From the NCBI GenBank assembly GCA_019426215.1, contig CM033399.1:35225022-35289021 (forward strand): 64,000 nt of DNA, in the 5' to 3' direction. Made by a program: the position numbers and the translations under genes. Below the pieces are notes generated by a model. The model had not been told where the DNA came from. It was given only the letters and a program-made list of their open reading frames with translations, and did no database searches. Source of the DNA: Buddleja alternifolia. Its lineage: Eukaryota > Streptophyta > Magnoliopsida > Lamiales > Scrophulariaceae. This document shows, piece by piece, positions 1 through 13,169 of the stretch (the stretch's first letter is position 1; each line of letters opens with the position of its first letter).

Positions 1-843
1 AACCAAATATTTCCCATCTAAGAATTTTTGGATCTGCGGTATATGTTCCAATTGCTCCACCACAACGCACTAAGATGGGTCCTCAAAGGAAGTTGGGAAT
101 ATATGTTGGATTCGAGTCTCTATCGATAATAAAGTATCTAGAGCCATTGACTGGCGATTTATTTACGGCTCGATTTGCTGATTGTCATTTTGATGAATCA
201 GATTTCCCAACATTAGAGGGAGAAAATAAGCAGCTGGAAAAGAAAATTAGTTGGAATGAATTATCTTTATCTCATCTTGATCCTCGAACAAAACAAAGTG
301 AACTGGAAGTTCAAAAGATAATTCACTTGCAAGGTTTAGCTAACCAACTGCCAGACGCATTTACTGACCTAAAAAAAAGTGACTAAGACACATGTACCAG
401 CTGTTAATGCTCCAATAAGAATTGTTGTCCCTGAAGGTCAAAGTAATGAGTCTACTGCACGCCTGAAGCGTGGTAGACCTATCGGTTCCAAAGATAGTCA
501 TTCTCGAAAAAGAAAAGGAGCTAAGAATCAAGATGGTCTAATCGAGGATAAAATAACTCCAGAAGAGTCCCCAGTCATAACTAATATTTCGGTTCCAGAA
601 GAACCTCAGGTACCTGAAACTTGTGAAAATAATGAGATCTCAATAGGTTATGTTATGAACGGGAAACGATGGAATCGAAATGAAGTCAACGTTGACGATA
701 AATTTGCATATAATGTAGCGCTAAATATGATGAATGATAATGAGGATCAAGAACCAAAGTCTGTTAATGAATGTCGACAAAGAAATGATTGGCCAAAATG
801 AAAAGACGCAATGAGGGCAGATTTAAACTCGCTTGAACAAACG

Positions 844-921
844 AAAAGTTTTTGGACCTGTAGTCCGTACACCTGAAGATGTAAAAGTTTTTGGACCTGT
901 AGTTCGTACACCTGAAGATGT
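844..921 (+). repeat. 39-bp in-frame tandem duplication in copia RT
   Basis: Two 39-bp units (844-882 and 883-921) differ at one position and encode the same 13 residues (VFGPVVRTPEDVK) twice at the start of the reverse transcriptase domain. Related elements, as I remember them, carry this motif once. Confidence 0.9.
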
Positions 922-2882
922 AAAGCCAGTAGGATACAAATGGGTATTTGTGCGAAAACAAAATGAGAAAAATGAAATTGTAAGATATAAGGCACGTCTT
1001 GTTGCCCAAGGGTTTTCGCAACGACCTGACATAGATTATGAGGAGACTGATTCTCCTGTGGTGGATGCAACTACTTTTCGTTATATAATAAGTCTGGCAG
1101 TGCATGAAAAACTTGATTTGCGTCTAATGGATGTTGTTACAGCCTATTTGTATGGCTCGCTTGATAATGATATATATATGAAAATCCCTGAAGGATTTAA
1201 TATGCCTGAAGCATATAATTCAAGTTCTCGAGAACATTATTCAATTAAATTAAAGCATTGATTGTTTGATGTGATCAAATTGTTTAAAGTGCTTAAATAT
1301 ATGAATACATTCATGTTTATAAAATATGATTCTAAATCATTGCGTTTAATATGTACTTGAGTATGCTTATTTGATGAAATCAAACTAAAACATTAGTATG
1401 TGTGATTGTATTCAACATGAGAAACTTGATGTGATCAAGTGTATTATTTAAATTATTTAAACATATGTTGAATATATGATGTCAAATTGTTTTTGAAATG
1501 ATAGTTGAGTGGGAGTATTTTCCAAGATAAGGAGAAACGTTTTGATGAGATCATATAATTCAAAGTGAATATTTGTTGAAGGAAGGATATAAGAATGATC
1601 CAATTTATCCTTGTATTTTCATGAAAAGATCTGAAAATGAGTTTGTTATAATTACAGTTTATGTTGACGATTTAAATATCATTGGAACTCCTGAAGAGAT
1701 TTCAAAAACTGTTAATTGTTTAAAGAAAGAATTTGAAATGAAAGATCTTGGAAGAACAAAATTTTGCCTTGGGTTGCAAATTGAATATTTAAAGAACGGA
1801 ATTTTTGTATATCAAGACGCTTATATATCAAAGGTGCTAAAACGATTCTATATGGATAAATCACATCCATTGAGCACCCCGATGGTCGTAAGGTCACTAG
1901 ATGTGAACAAAGATCCTTTTCGACCTCGAAAAAGTGATGAAGAACTACTTGGTCCTGAAGTACCATATCTAAGTGCAATCGGTGCACTAATGTATCTTGC
2001 TTGTCATACTCGACCTGATATAGCATTTGCTGTTAATCTATTAGCAAGATATAGTTCTTCTGCTACGCGAAGGCATTGGAATGGGGTAAAGCAGGTACTT
2101 CGCTATCTTAGAGGAACAATGGATATGGGCTTGTTTTATTCAAATGTACCCAAATCCGAACTGATTGGATATGCAGATGCTGGATATATGTCTGATCCTC
2201 ATAGTGGTCGTTCACAAACGGGCTATTTATTTACATGTGGTGGCACAGCCATTTCATGGTGATCTATGAAACAAACTATATCGGCCACATCATCTAATCA
2301 TGCAGAAATCTTAGCTAATCACGAGGCGAGTCGAGAATGTGTTTGGTTAAGATCTATAATTCAACATATTCGAGGGACTTGTGGTTTATCTTCTGGAAAA
2401 ATGATCCCGACGATCTTATATGAAGATAATTCCGCATGTATCGCACAATTGAAAGAAGGGTACATTAAAGGAGATAGAACAAAACATATTTCACCAAAGT
2501 TCTTTTTCCCTCACGATCTTCAGAAGAATGGTGATATCAATGTTCAACAAATCCGTTCCAGAGATAATCTTGCTGATTTGTTCACCAAGGCACTTCCCAC
2601 AGCAACGTTTGAAAAACTAGTCTACAATATTGGAGTACGTAAACTTACAGATCTTGACTGATATTGTCATAAGGGGGAGATAATACGCGTTGCACTCTTT
2701 TTCCCTTAACCAAGGTTTTTCCCACTGGGTTTTCCTGGTAAGGTTTTTAATGAGGCAGCATCTGATTGCGTATTGAAAGAATTATGTACTCTTTTTCCTT
2801 CACTAGTTTTTTATCCCACAGGGTTTTTCCTAGTAAGGTTTTAACGAGGCATATTCTTAAGTGATGGACATCCAAAAGGGAG

Positions 2883-3187
2883 TGTTATGAATAATTATAT
2901 GGATGTCCATGTATCATCCACTACATGATATGATGGATAATCATTTCTCCTCCTCTTTATGTTATAGTGGGTGATCATTGCTCTTCCACTACTTGTAAAT
3001 CTATCTTTTCCATTATGCACTCAACTCTTGAAATAATTGTACCTACTATTTTGTGTCTATAAATAGGACATGAAGTTGTATTGTTAAGACACACCAAAAT
3101 CAAAGAAAGAATTCTCTTCTTAATTCTCGTCTTTCTACTTTAGAATATTTGTATATATTTCATAATATTTGGGGTTATTTCATAACA
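2883..3187 (+). mobile_element. 3' LTR of the copia element
   Basis: The LTR is 305 bp and begins TGTTATGAA and ends TTCATAACA, a perfect 9-bp inverted terminal repeat with canonical TG...CA ends. A polypurine tract (AAAAGGGAG) lies directly upstream. A TATA-like box (TATAAATA, 3058-3065) sits in the second half, consistent with the LTR promoter. The matching 5' LTR would lie before the window. Confidence 0.9.
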
Positions 3188-3244
3188 GTTTAATCTTTTT
3201 TCACATATTTTATTATTTTTTACTATTCGGGTCAAGCTCGAACT

Positions 3245-3370
3245 GAGTTTCAAACTTTTCGAACACACAATAGATTGTTAAAGTTAAGTTCAATATGTTA
3301 ACTAATTGAGCTTCAAACTTTTCAAACTTAAATTAGATTGTTAAAGTTAAGTTTAATATGTTAACTAATT
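3245..3370. repeat. 63-bp tandem duplication, diverged
   Basis: Two copies, starting at 3245 and 3308, share the sequence ending in TGTTAACTAATT with several substitutions. They lie between the copia LTR and the lone exon at 3535. Confidence 0.75.
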
Positions 3371-3534
3371 GAGCTCAGATTTTTACCAAATCACCTCGAG
3401 TATCGAGTATTTTGGTTCGTCATCGATATAAAAAAAACAATAGTAAAAGAAATTGAGCCGCCTTTTAAGAGTGCTCAGTTCAAATTGATCTAACAATATA
3501 CAGAATCCAAATCACATCTTAAACAAAATTGTAC

Positions 3535-3738
3535 CTTGGACAGAATGTTCTGCACCAAATCATCGGGCTTAGCTGGCGCAGGAGTCACCGCCGACACCGA
3601 AGCACGGATTCCGGCGACGGAGATGGAGCGCCGGCGGCTTGGAAGCAAAATCGACTGCGGTAAATTCTTACCGGCGGAAAACGGCCGAGAGAATTTAGCA
3701 TAAGCATTAGCAGTAGAAGTAGTGGCGACGGTAGCCAT
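3535..3738 (-). pseudogene. Lone first exon of a plastid-targeted protein, possibly a PAP/fibrillin (PAP8-like)
   Basis: The exon opens with an ATG at 3738 and encodes 68 residues. They are rich in Ser, Ala, Thr and Arg, typical of a chloroplast transit peptide, and end in DDLVQNILSK before a good donor (AAG|GTAC). A second in-frame ATG lies eight codons upstream at 3762. The DDLVxxxLSK ending recalls plastid-lipid-associated protein 8, but that is from memory and tentative. No downstream exon is visible toward position 1, where the copia element sits about 350 bp away. Either the intron was enlarged by the element and the other exons lie outside the window, or the gene is a broken remnant. 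Confidence 0.5.
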
Positions 3739-4014
3739 TTCCTTGGCGATCGTAGTTTGCAACTTTGTTTATGTTCACAACTTTGAAATCTCTAATGGGG
3801 CCTTCTACAATTTCATTCCACGGTCTATGTTGCGCCACATGTACGTATAGTTATGTTGGTTGCATAAATTTCAATATCATGTTTTGTTGGACCTCGTAGC
3901 TTTTCTTTATTGGGCTGGGTGGTACTTCTAGGCCCAAACTACTATGGGCTATAGCCTTATGTGAGATAGTATGATATCGAGGAAATTACTTTTTTCGTCT
4001 TATTATAACATGAC

Positions 4015-4778
4015 GTGTGGGATATTATTTTTTCTGAAATAGTGAATTTATTGTGGCAGGGTCGTAACGAGGCGATCCGTAAAGAAGACATTCTGAAGCC
4101 CCGCATTGATGTGGAAACTATTCGGCGCCGTGTTGAGGGAGCAAAACATATGGCCTGTGGGAGTTGGGACACTACAGATGACATAGAATATGTGGGTTGG
4201 AGCAAACTAAAGTGTAGAGTCATCAAGATTAATGTGGACGAGGCTGTTTGTCTTAATCAAAATACTACGTGAGGAGCTACGGGGATAGGCGTTGTAACAC
4301 GTGACCATCATGGGAAATGGATTAAGGGATTTCAAGGTAAAGAAACGGATAAAACCCCACTGGAAGCGGAACTTGTAGCTATACTCAAGGGGCTACAAAT
4401 AGCTTGGCAGGAAGGGTTTAAGAAAATATTGGTGGAGACAGATTGTACGGATGCATTACGGGCTATAGACAAGGCTACCTATGCGCACCATTATTTCGAT
4501 ATAGTCCATAATATTAGAGAGATTATCAATAAAGAGTGGGAGGTGAGGTTGCAATATATACCTCGGGAAGCAAATCAAGTTGCCGACCTCTTGGCCAAAG
4601 CAGGGATTAGTCAACATAAGGAACTCTTGGAGGTCCCTGGATTGAATGTGAAACCTTTCTGTGATCAAGACATGGCTTGTCTTAGATGGCCAAGAGAGAT
4701 GACTGTTGGTCCGGGTTTGTCGGACTAAGTAGCTAGGGTATCCCCCTTCGTTAGCAAAAAAAAAAATATATATATATA
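4015..4778 (+). mobile_element. 5'-truncated LINE 3' end with RNase H-like domain
   Basis: The insert encodes the C-terminal part of a plant non-LTR retrotransposon ORF with an RNase H-like (RVT_3-type) domain. It reads KINVDEA, then a broken GATGIGVV, EAELVAIL, VETDCTDA and IPREANQVADLLAKAG, and ends GPGLSD and stop at 4728. A TGA at 4270-4272 interrupts the frame where CGA (Arg) is likely. The 3' tail is an A-run followed by (TA)n. An 11-bp target duplication, TATAACATGAC, flanks it at 4004-4014 and 4779-4789, so it landed inside the MITE TIR. It is 5'-truncated and inactive. Confidence 0.85.
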
Positions 4779-5332
4779 TATAACATGACCCATTTTAATT
4801 TTGGTCTCATTCGGTACAGATTTTTCATATTTAGTCTCATAACTTTTAAAATATATCATATTTAGTCTTAATCGAATTTTAAGAAAATATTGGTCGAGAC
4901 AGATTGTACGGATGCATTACGGGCTATAGACAAAGCTACCTATGTGCACCATTATTTCGATATAGTCCATAATATTAGAGAGATGATCAATAAAGAGTGG
5001 GAGGTGAGGTTGCAATATATACCTCGGGAAGCAAATCAAGTTGCCGACTTCTTGGCCAAAGCAGGGATTAGTCAACATAAGGAACTCTTGGAGGTCCCTG
5101 GATTGAATGTGAAACCTTTAGGTGATCAAGACATGGCTGGTCTTAGATGGCCAAGAGAGATGACTGTTGGTCCGGGTTTGTCGGACTAAGTAGCTAAGGT
5201 ATCCCCCTTCGTTAGCAAAAAATATATATATATAACATGACCCATTTTAATTTTGGTCTCATTCGGTACAGATTTTTCATATTTAGTCTCATAACTTTTA
5301 AAATATCTCATATTTAGTCTTAATCGAATTTT
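4420..5332 (+). repeat. Tandem duplication of LINE 3' end plus MITE arm (about 460 bp x 2)
   Basis: Copy 1 (4420-4880) and copy 2 (4881-5332) are almost identical. Each holds the LINE RNase H C-terminus, the 3' tail, the target-site copy and about 90 bp of the MITE arm. The junction joins MITE sequence (GAATTTT) directly to the interior of the LINE (AAGAAAAT). This is therefore a secondary duplication and not a second insertion. Copy 2 has a shorter A/TA tract and a handful of substitutions. Confidence 0.9.
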
Positions 5333-5631
5333 TCATCCAAAACTTAACGAACAACATTGTTAGTTAATAGTTTTGACCCTTTTTTTGGGTGATTATGTGC
5401 TTGGGTGACAAGTGATATTAAATAGAAATATTGTTATAGTGAATATAATTCAAGTGTGAGTGCGTTCATGCATGAATTCTCCTCAAAAAAATGAGTGAAA
5501 ATGTTGACTAACGGAGTTGACCGTTAAATTTTTGACGGAATTTTTGCTTGGGACTAAATATGAGAAATTCATAACGACTGGGACCAAAATTGAAATAGAG
5601 CAAAGTTATAGAAGAAAAAATACAATTTCCC

Positions 5632-6401
5632 TATCCTAAAGCTATGTTAAAAAGATCAACTCCTTGTAAGTTTTATGCTCTCTTTTCTTCTCAAGGTATC
5701 CCTAAATTGGATACTCAAGACTAATATCTCGACACATTGCATGAGAACTTATCCCAAAGAAACTTCTTGCGTATGCAAAAACAAAAACTCGTGATCTCTT
5801 ATTTAAACGATCTTAGTTCCTTTTGTTGATTTCATCCATGAAATATGTGGCATTCTTCTTTTGATCATTCAGGTCATTTTGACTTATAATTTGGCATCAA
5901 TTTCAATCTGTTATGAACACATGCAAGTTATCGCGTAACTTTTGGAGAGTACATGCACTCTAAGTTCCATATAATCAAAATGGTCATATGTATAATGAAT
6001 TTCACGTGAATTTCATCACGTTAATCATTATAACTATCCAACGACTTGAAACTTAACTTACTAAGAATGACCCATGGGTTCTATTCATGTTTTCCGGTAT
6101 ACTAACATACATCAGGAGTGAAATTTCATCATGTTATTTGCAGCCATAATATGACTAACAAGAGATCGAAACAATTTCTAAACTGTTTTCTTCGGCATTT
6201 TCTGAAAGTGCTTCAAGATTGGGGAAAACAGAAATAAAACCAACTATTACATGGTGTAGAAAGTACTTTAGTTAACACTGCGGAAAGTAAGTACCCTAGT
6301 CTAGTCTAGGATAAGGGTGCAAAAGCACCATGCCACTACTAATGGTATTACATAAAACTTCACCAGACACAAGAAAAGATAATTTTAGAGTAGAGAATTG
6401 A
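5632..6401. other. Gene-free spacer downstream of the H+-ATPase
   Basis: No coding exon or repeat recognised. The part nearest 6401 should hold the 3' UTR and polyadenylation signals of the H+-ATPase gene on the minus strand. Confidence 0.5.
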
Positions 6402-9400
6402 TCAGACTGTGTAATGCTGCTGAATTGTGTCGATATCCAACCCTTTCAGCTTCACTACAGATTCAACATGCCCCTTTAGTGTATGCAACTCTCTCAGCCT
6501 GTGTCACAAATTCACCGAACGTCAACAAACAGACGAATTCGAAAGCATTGTAGTAAACAAAATCGAGGGTTCTATACAAAATTCAGAGAAAACGGAAGGG
6601 CCATTGGTTTCAAGTTGGAAAAAAGAAAAAAGTTGAGGATCGATTGAATACCTTGCAACTTCTGCACGTCGTTTGGCTTGTTCTGCAATCTCAGAGAGCT
6701 CCCTGTAACTGCTTTTTTCAGGGAAAATGTTGTTGGTTTCCGGTGGTTGAAGGCCGTGTAAAGTCCTCTGAGCTGCAGCCCACTGTGCTTCTCTCTCTTC
6801 TTTCCCATAGTTGGACTTAGTTGTAAAAGCAGTCTATCGAAAACATAAGGCAATATTCAATCAGAGTTTAAGAAAAATAATTCAACTACTGAAAGAGATT
6901 TTATTATAAAGAGAAATTTACCCTGTTCTCCAAAAGATTATCCCAAGCCTTTCCACTCAAAACATAGCGAATGCCGAATTTGAGTATGTCAAGAGGCACA
7001 TACGTTACCACGCTATAAAGCCAGATAACACCGGCCCAACCCCAACCGCACCCTCTAATCTTTGCAAATTCCCAGTTAGCATAAACAGCTATCAGGGTGG
7101 CAACCTGTCACACACATGCAGTTTCATCTTAACCAGAAATAAATATTGAAAAAAAAAAGCATCATTTTCTTTTGGGTATATTACATAAACACCCCTTGCG
7201 TGAGACCCTAATTACCACTACTTCCCATTGTCAGTCATGGGCAAAAAGATTACGATTTCACCATTTGTTAATAAAAGCATATAAAAAGTTTAACCTCTGT
7301 TATCACGACGACAGGTGTCTAGAAATATTTAATGTGTGCGGAGGTATGCATACAATTATCCCTTTTCTATTAAAAGATGCAGCACGAACAGAAAGACACA
7401 TTTTAACAAGTGACTTACCAGTTGAGCTATAAAGAAAGCGCCCAGCAAGAACATTCCAGGGCGTTCAGCAAAGGACCAGCTGCGGGACCTTGTTACAAAT
7501 ATGAGCGCTTGACTCACAATACTCACTTGCAGGTATAATGCAGCCATTATTTCTTGAGGACTGTGTCTCAGAGATCTTACACCAAACTTGTCCTGCAACA
7601 GCCGGGATTAAATTAAAAAGAGAGAAGTAATGGTTACAATTTTTGCATTGATTTCAACTATATGAGATCCTAAAGGAATCCAATTCATACCGAGAAGAAG
7701 TCAGAATCTTTCATGATCCAAAAGAATATTACTGTTGCTAGTGCCAAGTAACCACCTAGGACAACTCCAGTGGCAAATATCTCTTTCAGTTTCCAGCTAT
7801 CTGGTACGGGAGATGGCTTCACTCGATCTTTGGAAATTGTCATGATAGTTCCTGGAGTCATGCGCAGCATTCAAATCAAGTGTTTAGTATAAGGCGACTG
7901 GTAAACTATAATGTCAAAAAATCTTCCAGGTTGTGTTTGGATTGAAGGATTTGAGAGCTAAGGACTTCAAACTCATAACACGTGTCCTATTAAGCTTGTT
8001 TTGGAGATATAAAGTTGCAACGAGTTTCAAATCCTTAAAACGTTAATTTTTGAGTTATTTCTTAGGTTATTATTTTGATTCCACCTTTGGAATCCTTCTT
8101 CCAAATGCTTCCATCCAAACGCAGTCTATTAAGGTTACTTGACGGAGTTGATCTTACCGTCATTCAAGATAGCAATGATTAGAACCATGAAAGGTGCAAA
8201 ATCGAACTTCCATATCAAAGCAATAAGCATGAATCCAAACTGCATCAAGTTACAAAAAAAAAAAAAGAGTACTCATCTTTTACAATTAAAATAAGCTACA
8301 GATGAACTTTGAGAATTTGTAAGTGTTTCTGATTCCTTACCACTATACGGATCGTAATCGAGACAGCATATATCTGTAAACAGACACAAAAAATATAGTA
8401 AACTTGAACACTTCGAAATAGGCTAAAAGCTTATGGTTAAGAAAGACGTGTTCACTCACCGTGTAATTCTTCATCCTCTGGAAAATAGCCCTGCTAGTAA
8501 GCACTGCACTTATAATGACGCTGAGTCCTGGTTCAGTCAAGACAATGTCGGATGCACCTCTAGCAGCATCAGTTGCATCAGCAACAGCAATTCCGATATC
8601 TGCCTTTTTTAGAGCAGGAGCGTCGTTTACACCATCTCCAGTCATACCACAGATGTGCTTTCTTTCTTGGAGTCTCTTCACAATTTCATACTTGTGCTCT
8701 ACAATGCATAGGAAAAAAAAATTACTAATCGTCCCGCCCCATAAATTATGTCCTGTTTGACTTTCGCGAGGAAATTAACAATCGTTGATTTTATATAATT
8801 GTTTCCAATTTTACCCTTTCGATAGATAAATTGATTGAATGTAGAAATTATTGTTGGATTGAAAAGAAAACAGAAAAGAAGTACGTAAACTCAATGTTTT
8901 TTAAAAAAAAAATTGAAGGCTAGAGTAATTACATCCGAGCAGAGAACATAATAGAAGTACACTAACCAGGAAATACTCCAGCAAAACCATCAGCCTTCTC
9001 AATCAACTCATCTACAGGAAGTCCTGCAATAGATTCATCTTTGTCTTGGCCAAGCAATGCTGAAGACGGGTACATGTTTGTCCCCATTCCAAGCCTACGG
9101 CCCGTTTCCTTGCCTATGGCGAGCTGGTCACCTGAACAAGAAGAAAATAATTAAAACAACAAGCAAACTGGAAATTAACGACTAATATGATAATAAGTAG
9201 ACGACTGAAACATAAGATTTTATTACCGGTGATCATCTTCACATTCACACCAAGATTCAAGGCTCTTTTGATTGTTTCTGCACTATCATGCCTAGGTGGA
9301 TCAAACAAAGGTAACAAACCGACAAGTTGCCACGGCCCCCCTGGGCTCTCTTTTTTCTTCTCGGGAACTTCCTGCAAAACATACAATGAAAGACAAAATA

Positions 9401-12400
9401 GATCAATTGAAGAGATCATATGTAGAGAATGAATCAAATATATATATATATATATGTATATATATACACAAACCTGTCGAGCAACTCCTAAAGAACGAAG
9501 GCCACGTTCAGCAAACTTATCAATACAAGCATGAACCTTTCTTCTGACATCTTCCTTGCTATTACACAGTGCTAATATCTATTTAGAGGAAATAAGTCAA
9601 TAGCTATTACTCATAAAGTTATATATATCACAAAAGGTTTGCCATTTTTGCTAATATTTCGTGTTATAAAAACCACGTTCACCTGTTCAGGGGCACCTTT
9701 GCTGGCACGATGCCAGTTTCCGTTGGAGTCTATGTACGTTAACGCAGTCCTCTTATCCACAGGGTTGAAAGGTAGAAAATGCACCTCTCTTATACCAGCT
9801 CTTGCCTGTGAAATGAAAATACAACAGAACAATAAAACAAAGAAAAAAATAGTTCTAATTTAGCTTCCACCGATATAACATAACGAAGCACAACAAACAA
9901 TGTTCAAATTTAATAGATTAAATACAATATATATATATATATATATATCACATGTGGATATACCTCCTTTGGGTCTGCAAGCATTCCCACAATGGCAGCA
10001 TCAATTGCATCCTGATTTTCAGTTCTTGAAGCCCTTGCTGCAAGCAAAAGGACCTGCTCTCTATCTAATCCCTTCACAAACACTTCTATGAGGCTTTTGT
10101 CAACAGTAAGCTTATTCAACGTCAGTGTTCCCGTTTTATCACTGCAGAGAACGTCCATGCCCGCCATTTCCTCTATGGCGGTCATTCGTTTAGTGATCGC
10201 CCCCTGCTGAGAAAGTCTGTGGGACCCAATAGCCATAGTAACAGACAACACTGTTGGCATAGCAATAGGAATTCCTCCAATTAACAGAACCAGCAAATTG
10301 TCAATTCCATCCCTGTACTTCCTGTGCTGTATCGGGTACATCACTATAATCTCTATAATAATTCCAATGAAAATCGAGCATATGCAAAAGTTTCCTATAG
10401 CAGTTAGAACCTTCTGGAAGTGTCCAACCTGGTTGGTGCTATCCACTAAGTGAGCAGCCTTACCAAAGAATGTATGAACACCAGTTGCTATAACCACAGC
10501 TTCAATCTCTCCCTGTTTGCATGTGGACCCCGAGAAAACCTCGTCAGAAGGGTTTTTTGTGACGGCAAGAGATTCTCCAGTGAGGGCAGATTGGTCAACT
10601 TTCAAAGGGTCACCCTCGAGAAGTCGAGCATCGGCAGGGATGATATCTCCAAGCTTTATGCTTATAATGTCTCCTGGAACAAGCATAGATGCATCTTGCT
10701 CACTCCATCGACCGTCTCTAAGAACCTATATTGTATATAAACACTCTAAACTTCAATATATATATATATATATTATATTATCGAGATTGAATTTTGGATA
10801 ATAATTAGTGAATGACCTTGGTTTTGGGTGCGAGACCAGCCATAAGAGCTGCAGCAGCGTTACCAGCGTTGTTTTCTTCGATGAAGCTGATTGTGGAGTT
10901 GATGAACAATAAGGCAACGATACCAACAAAGTCTTGCCAATCTGGCGGCCTCCCATCTCCATTTGCAAGGACTATAGCCATTAAAGCAGCAGCCTCCATG
11001 ACCCATGATAGAGGGTTCCACATGAAGCCCAAAAACTTGAGGAGTTTGCTCTCCTGATAGAAGCAACTCAAATCATCAAATTTGAGAATCCATATATAAT
11101 AACGAGGCAGAATTATAAATATGGAAAAAATCAATGTTGATACCTTTTTCTCTTCCAATTTGTTTGGACCAAATATTTTCAGTCTGTTCTCTCCTTCCTC
11201 TGAAGATAGACCTTCTTTCGTACATTTTAGCTGCTCGAAAACTTCTTCGACAGGGATTCTTTCCTGTAAATTTTGATATTTTGGAATATTCAGAAAGATT
11301 AAGCCACAACGGAAAATACAATGAATGTCTTCTCGTGCAAATATACTCGATACGAAATAGGAATTGTGAAAAAAATAATGGCTAAGAATTTTGTTCGTCA
11401 AGGTTCAAAACCGAGAAACAACATTAAAAACAGATCAAAATGCTTCAGCTCTGTAAACATATTGGATATTGGTCCAAGTGCAAAAAGATTCGATTTTTAC
11501 TGAGCTTAATTTTTAATTTTACTTTGATACAAGATTTCAAATTTCAAAGAACTGAAGGAGAGATCATATATTAAATCTATATATATCCATGCATGGGGTT
11601 AGGCTTTTATATATGGTCATCTTATTTCCATGCATTAGGTGATGATATACTACCACAGTAATACAAGTCAATTTTCTTCCAACATTTTTAACTGTTACTC
11701 AAGTATGGTAAATCTGATACAAAATATTTAAATTAAAGATCGTTTAAGTAACAAAGTTTTTGTAGTTAGTGGATTCAGCAATAGCTCCTTTTTCTCCTCT
11801 TTTGACTAACTCACAAAATTCAAAATCAAAATTGAGGTGAAGATTGCATATGTTATCTGTTAGGTCTAAGGATTTTTCTTTCCTACATCACCTTCTCAAC
11901 TGCCATGAAAAGACAAGAACTTGGTTGTGGCAATATTCATGTGATCACTTTTAACCAAAATAAAAGATAAATTAATTAACCAAGAGATAAATAATTTCAT
12001 TTAAAAAAATAAATTTTAACTAATTTAGTAATGTCATTCATCAGAAAAAAAAAAAAAAAAGTTTCATGATAGAAAAGGTAAATCAATATAAAATCATCAT
12101 TTACTAAGTCAAGAACTTATATGTCATTTTTTGCATGCAAAAAAATTATTAGTAATTTACTAAAAAAATGTTAGTGTTTACATGATGCAAGAATCATACA
12201 TGGAAAACAATATAAATAATAATTTGCTATAACTGAAAAAGAAATAAGAAAAAATATTTTTCAAGAATCATTGGTTGCTTATTATAGCTAATAGTTGTGA
12301 TCAAATCTTTCTCAAGGAGATAAATAGCAAGTGACACTAAATATAGGAAAAATATTTCTATAACTTATTCGACGCGACTTTTTCCTACCCACAAGAAAAA

Positions 12401-13132
12401 AGTAAAATCTACCAACACAACAAAAGTTTTGCTAAGGATTTGTTTTTTGGTAAATAAATTTTTGCTTAGGATTTAAGCGTAACATATGTCACAAAATAAG
12501 TTTATCATTAAAATATACATCTACACCTTCGTTCAAATAAAGTAAAAACAAATGTTCTTGTTTACTCAAATTAAGCTAATTACACTGGTATTTCATATGT
12601 TAAAAATAATGAATTTCAAATAGAGATTTATTAAACATATAATTGGAAAAAGAACAAAAGATAAAAAGAAATATACTCTTTTAACAAAAGTATCATTTCA
12701 TTTCATTCAAAAAAAATATATTACCGTAATATTGTCTACTTCATACTAATTAAAACTATTGCAGCATGTAGTAGAAACTAAATAATATATACCCTGAGTA
12801 TTAATTTAACTAAAAATGGTCAAATTTAAAGTTAATCATCGATCAAATCTTCTGCAATAGGCAAAATTTATTTAAAATTATGTCTGTAGCATTAATAGTA
12901 ACCAGCTTGAAACCCTTTAGAAACAAATATATATATATATATATATATATAGGAGAAAGGTCAAAAACAAAAATAAAAGAAAACTCAGTCGTTTGCACGT
13001 GTGAGTTCATATGTAATTCTTAATTAAAAAGATGGGTCCAAGAAATATGAAAACAAACCCCAGTTAAAATTCACTTTTCCAACACTTGGGGATTTATATA
13101 TAATACGAAGCATAAAATGTTATTAGCACAGT

Positions 13133-13169
<37 letters not shown>

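Larger units (their letters stand above)
1..3187 (+). mobile_element. Ty1/copia LTR retrotransposon, 5'-truncated by the window edge, degenerate
   Basis: This is the 3' part of a copia polyprotein followed by the 3' LTR. In order it shows an SH3-like retroviral polymerase domain (75-386), a linker (379-801), the reverse transcriptase N-terminus (about 833-1260), the RT palm with the YVDD box and later motifs (1573-2262), and RNase H (2266-2661). The frame is broken many times: a probable slip in the A-run near 370-378, a stop at 799-801 where the family has Trp, a shift near 835, a non-homologous stretch at 1262-1572, and a TGA at 2263-2265 where Arg (CGA) is expected. It cannot make an intact polyprotein. 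Two related A/T-and-C-rich segments (about 2690-2755 and 2788-2852) lie between RNase H and the polypurine tract just before 2883. The family assignment is strong. The 5' half is outside the window. Confidence 0.95.
3981..5631. mobile_element. Mutator-like MITE with long TIRs, split by a LINE insertion
   Basis: The left arm (3981-4003, resuming at 5231) begins GGAAATTACTTTTTTCG and continues into segments with repeated TATTTAGTCTCAT-like motifs. The right arm (about 5490-5631) is its inverted counterpart, ending AATTTCC. The arms are diverged and the flanking duplication is not clear. The intact element would have been about 440 bp. The rest of the span is the nested LINE and its tandem duplication. 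Confidence 0.65.
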
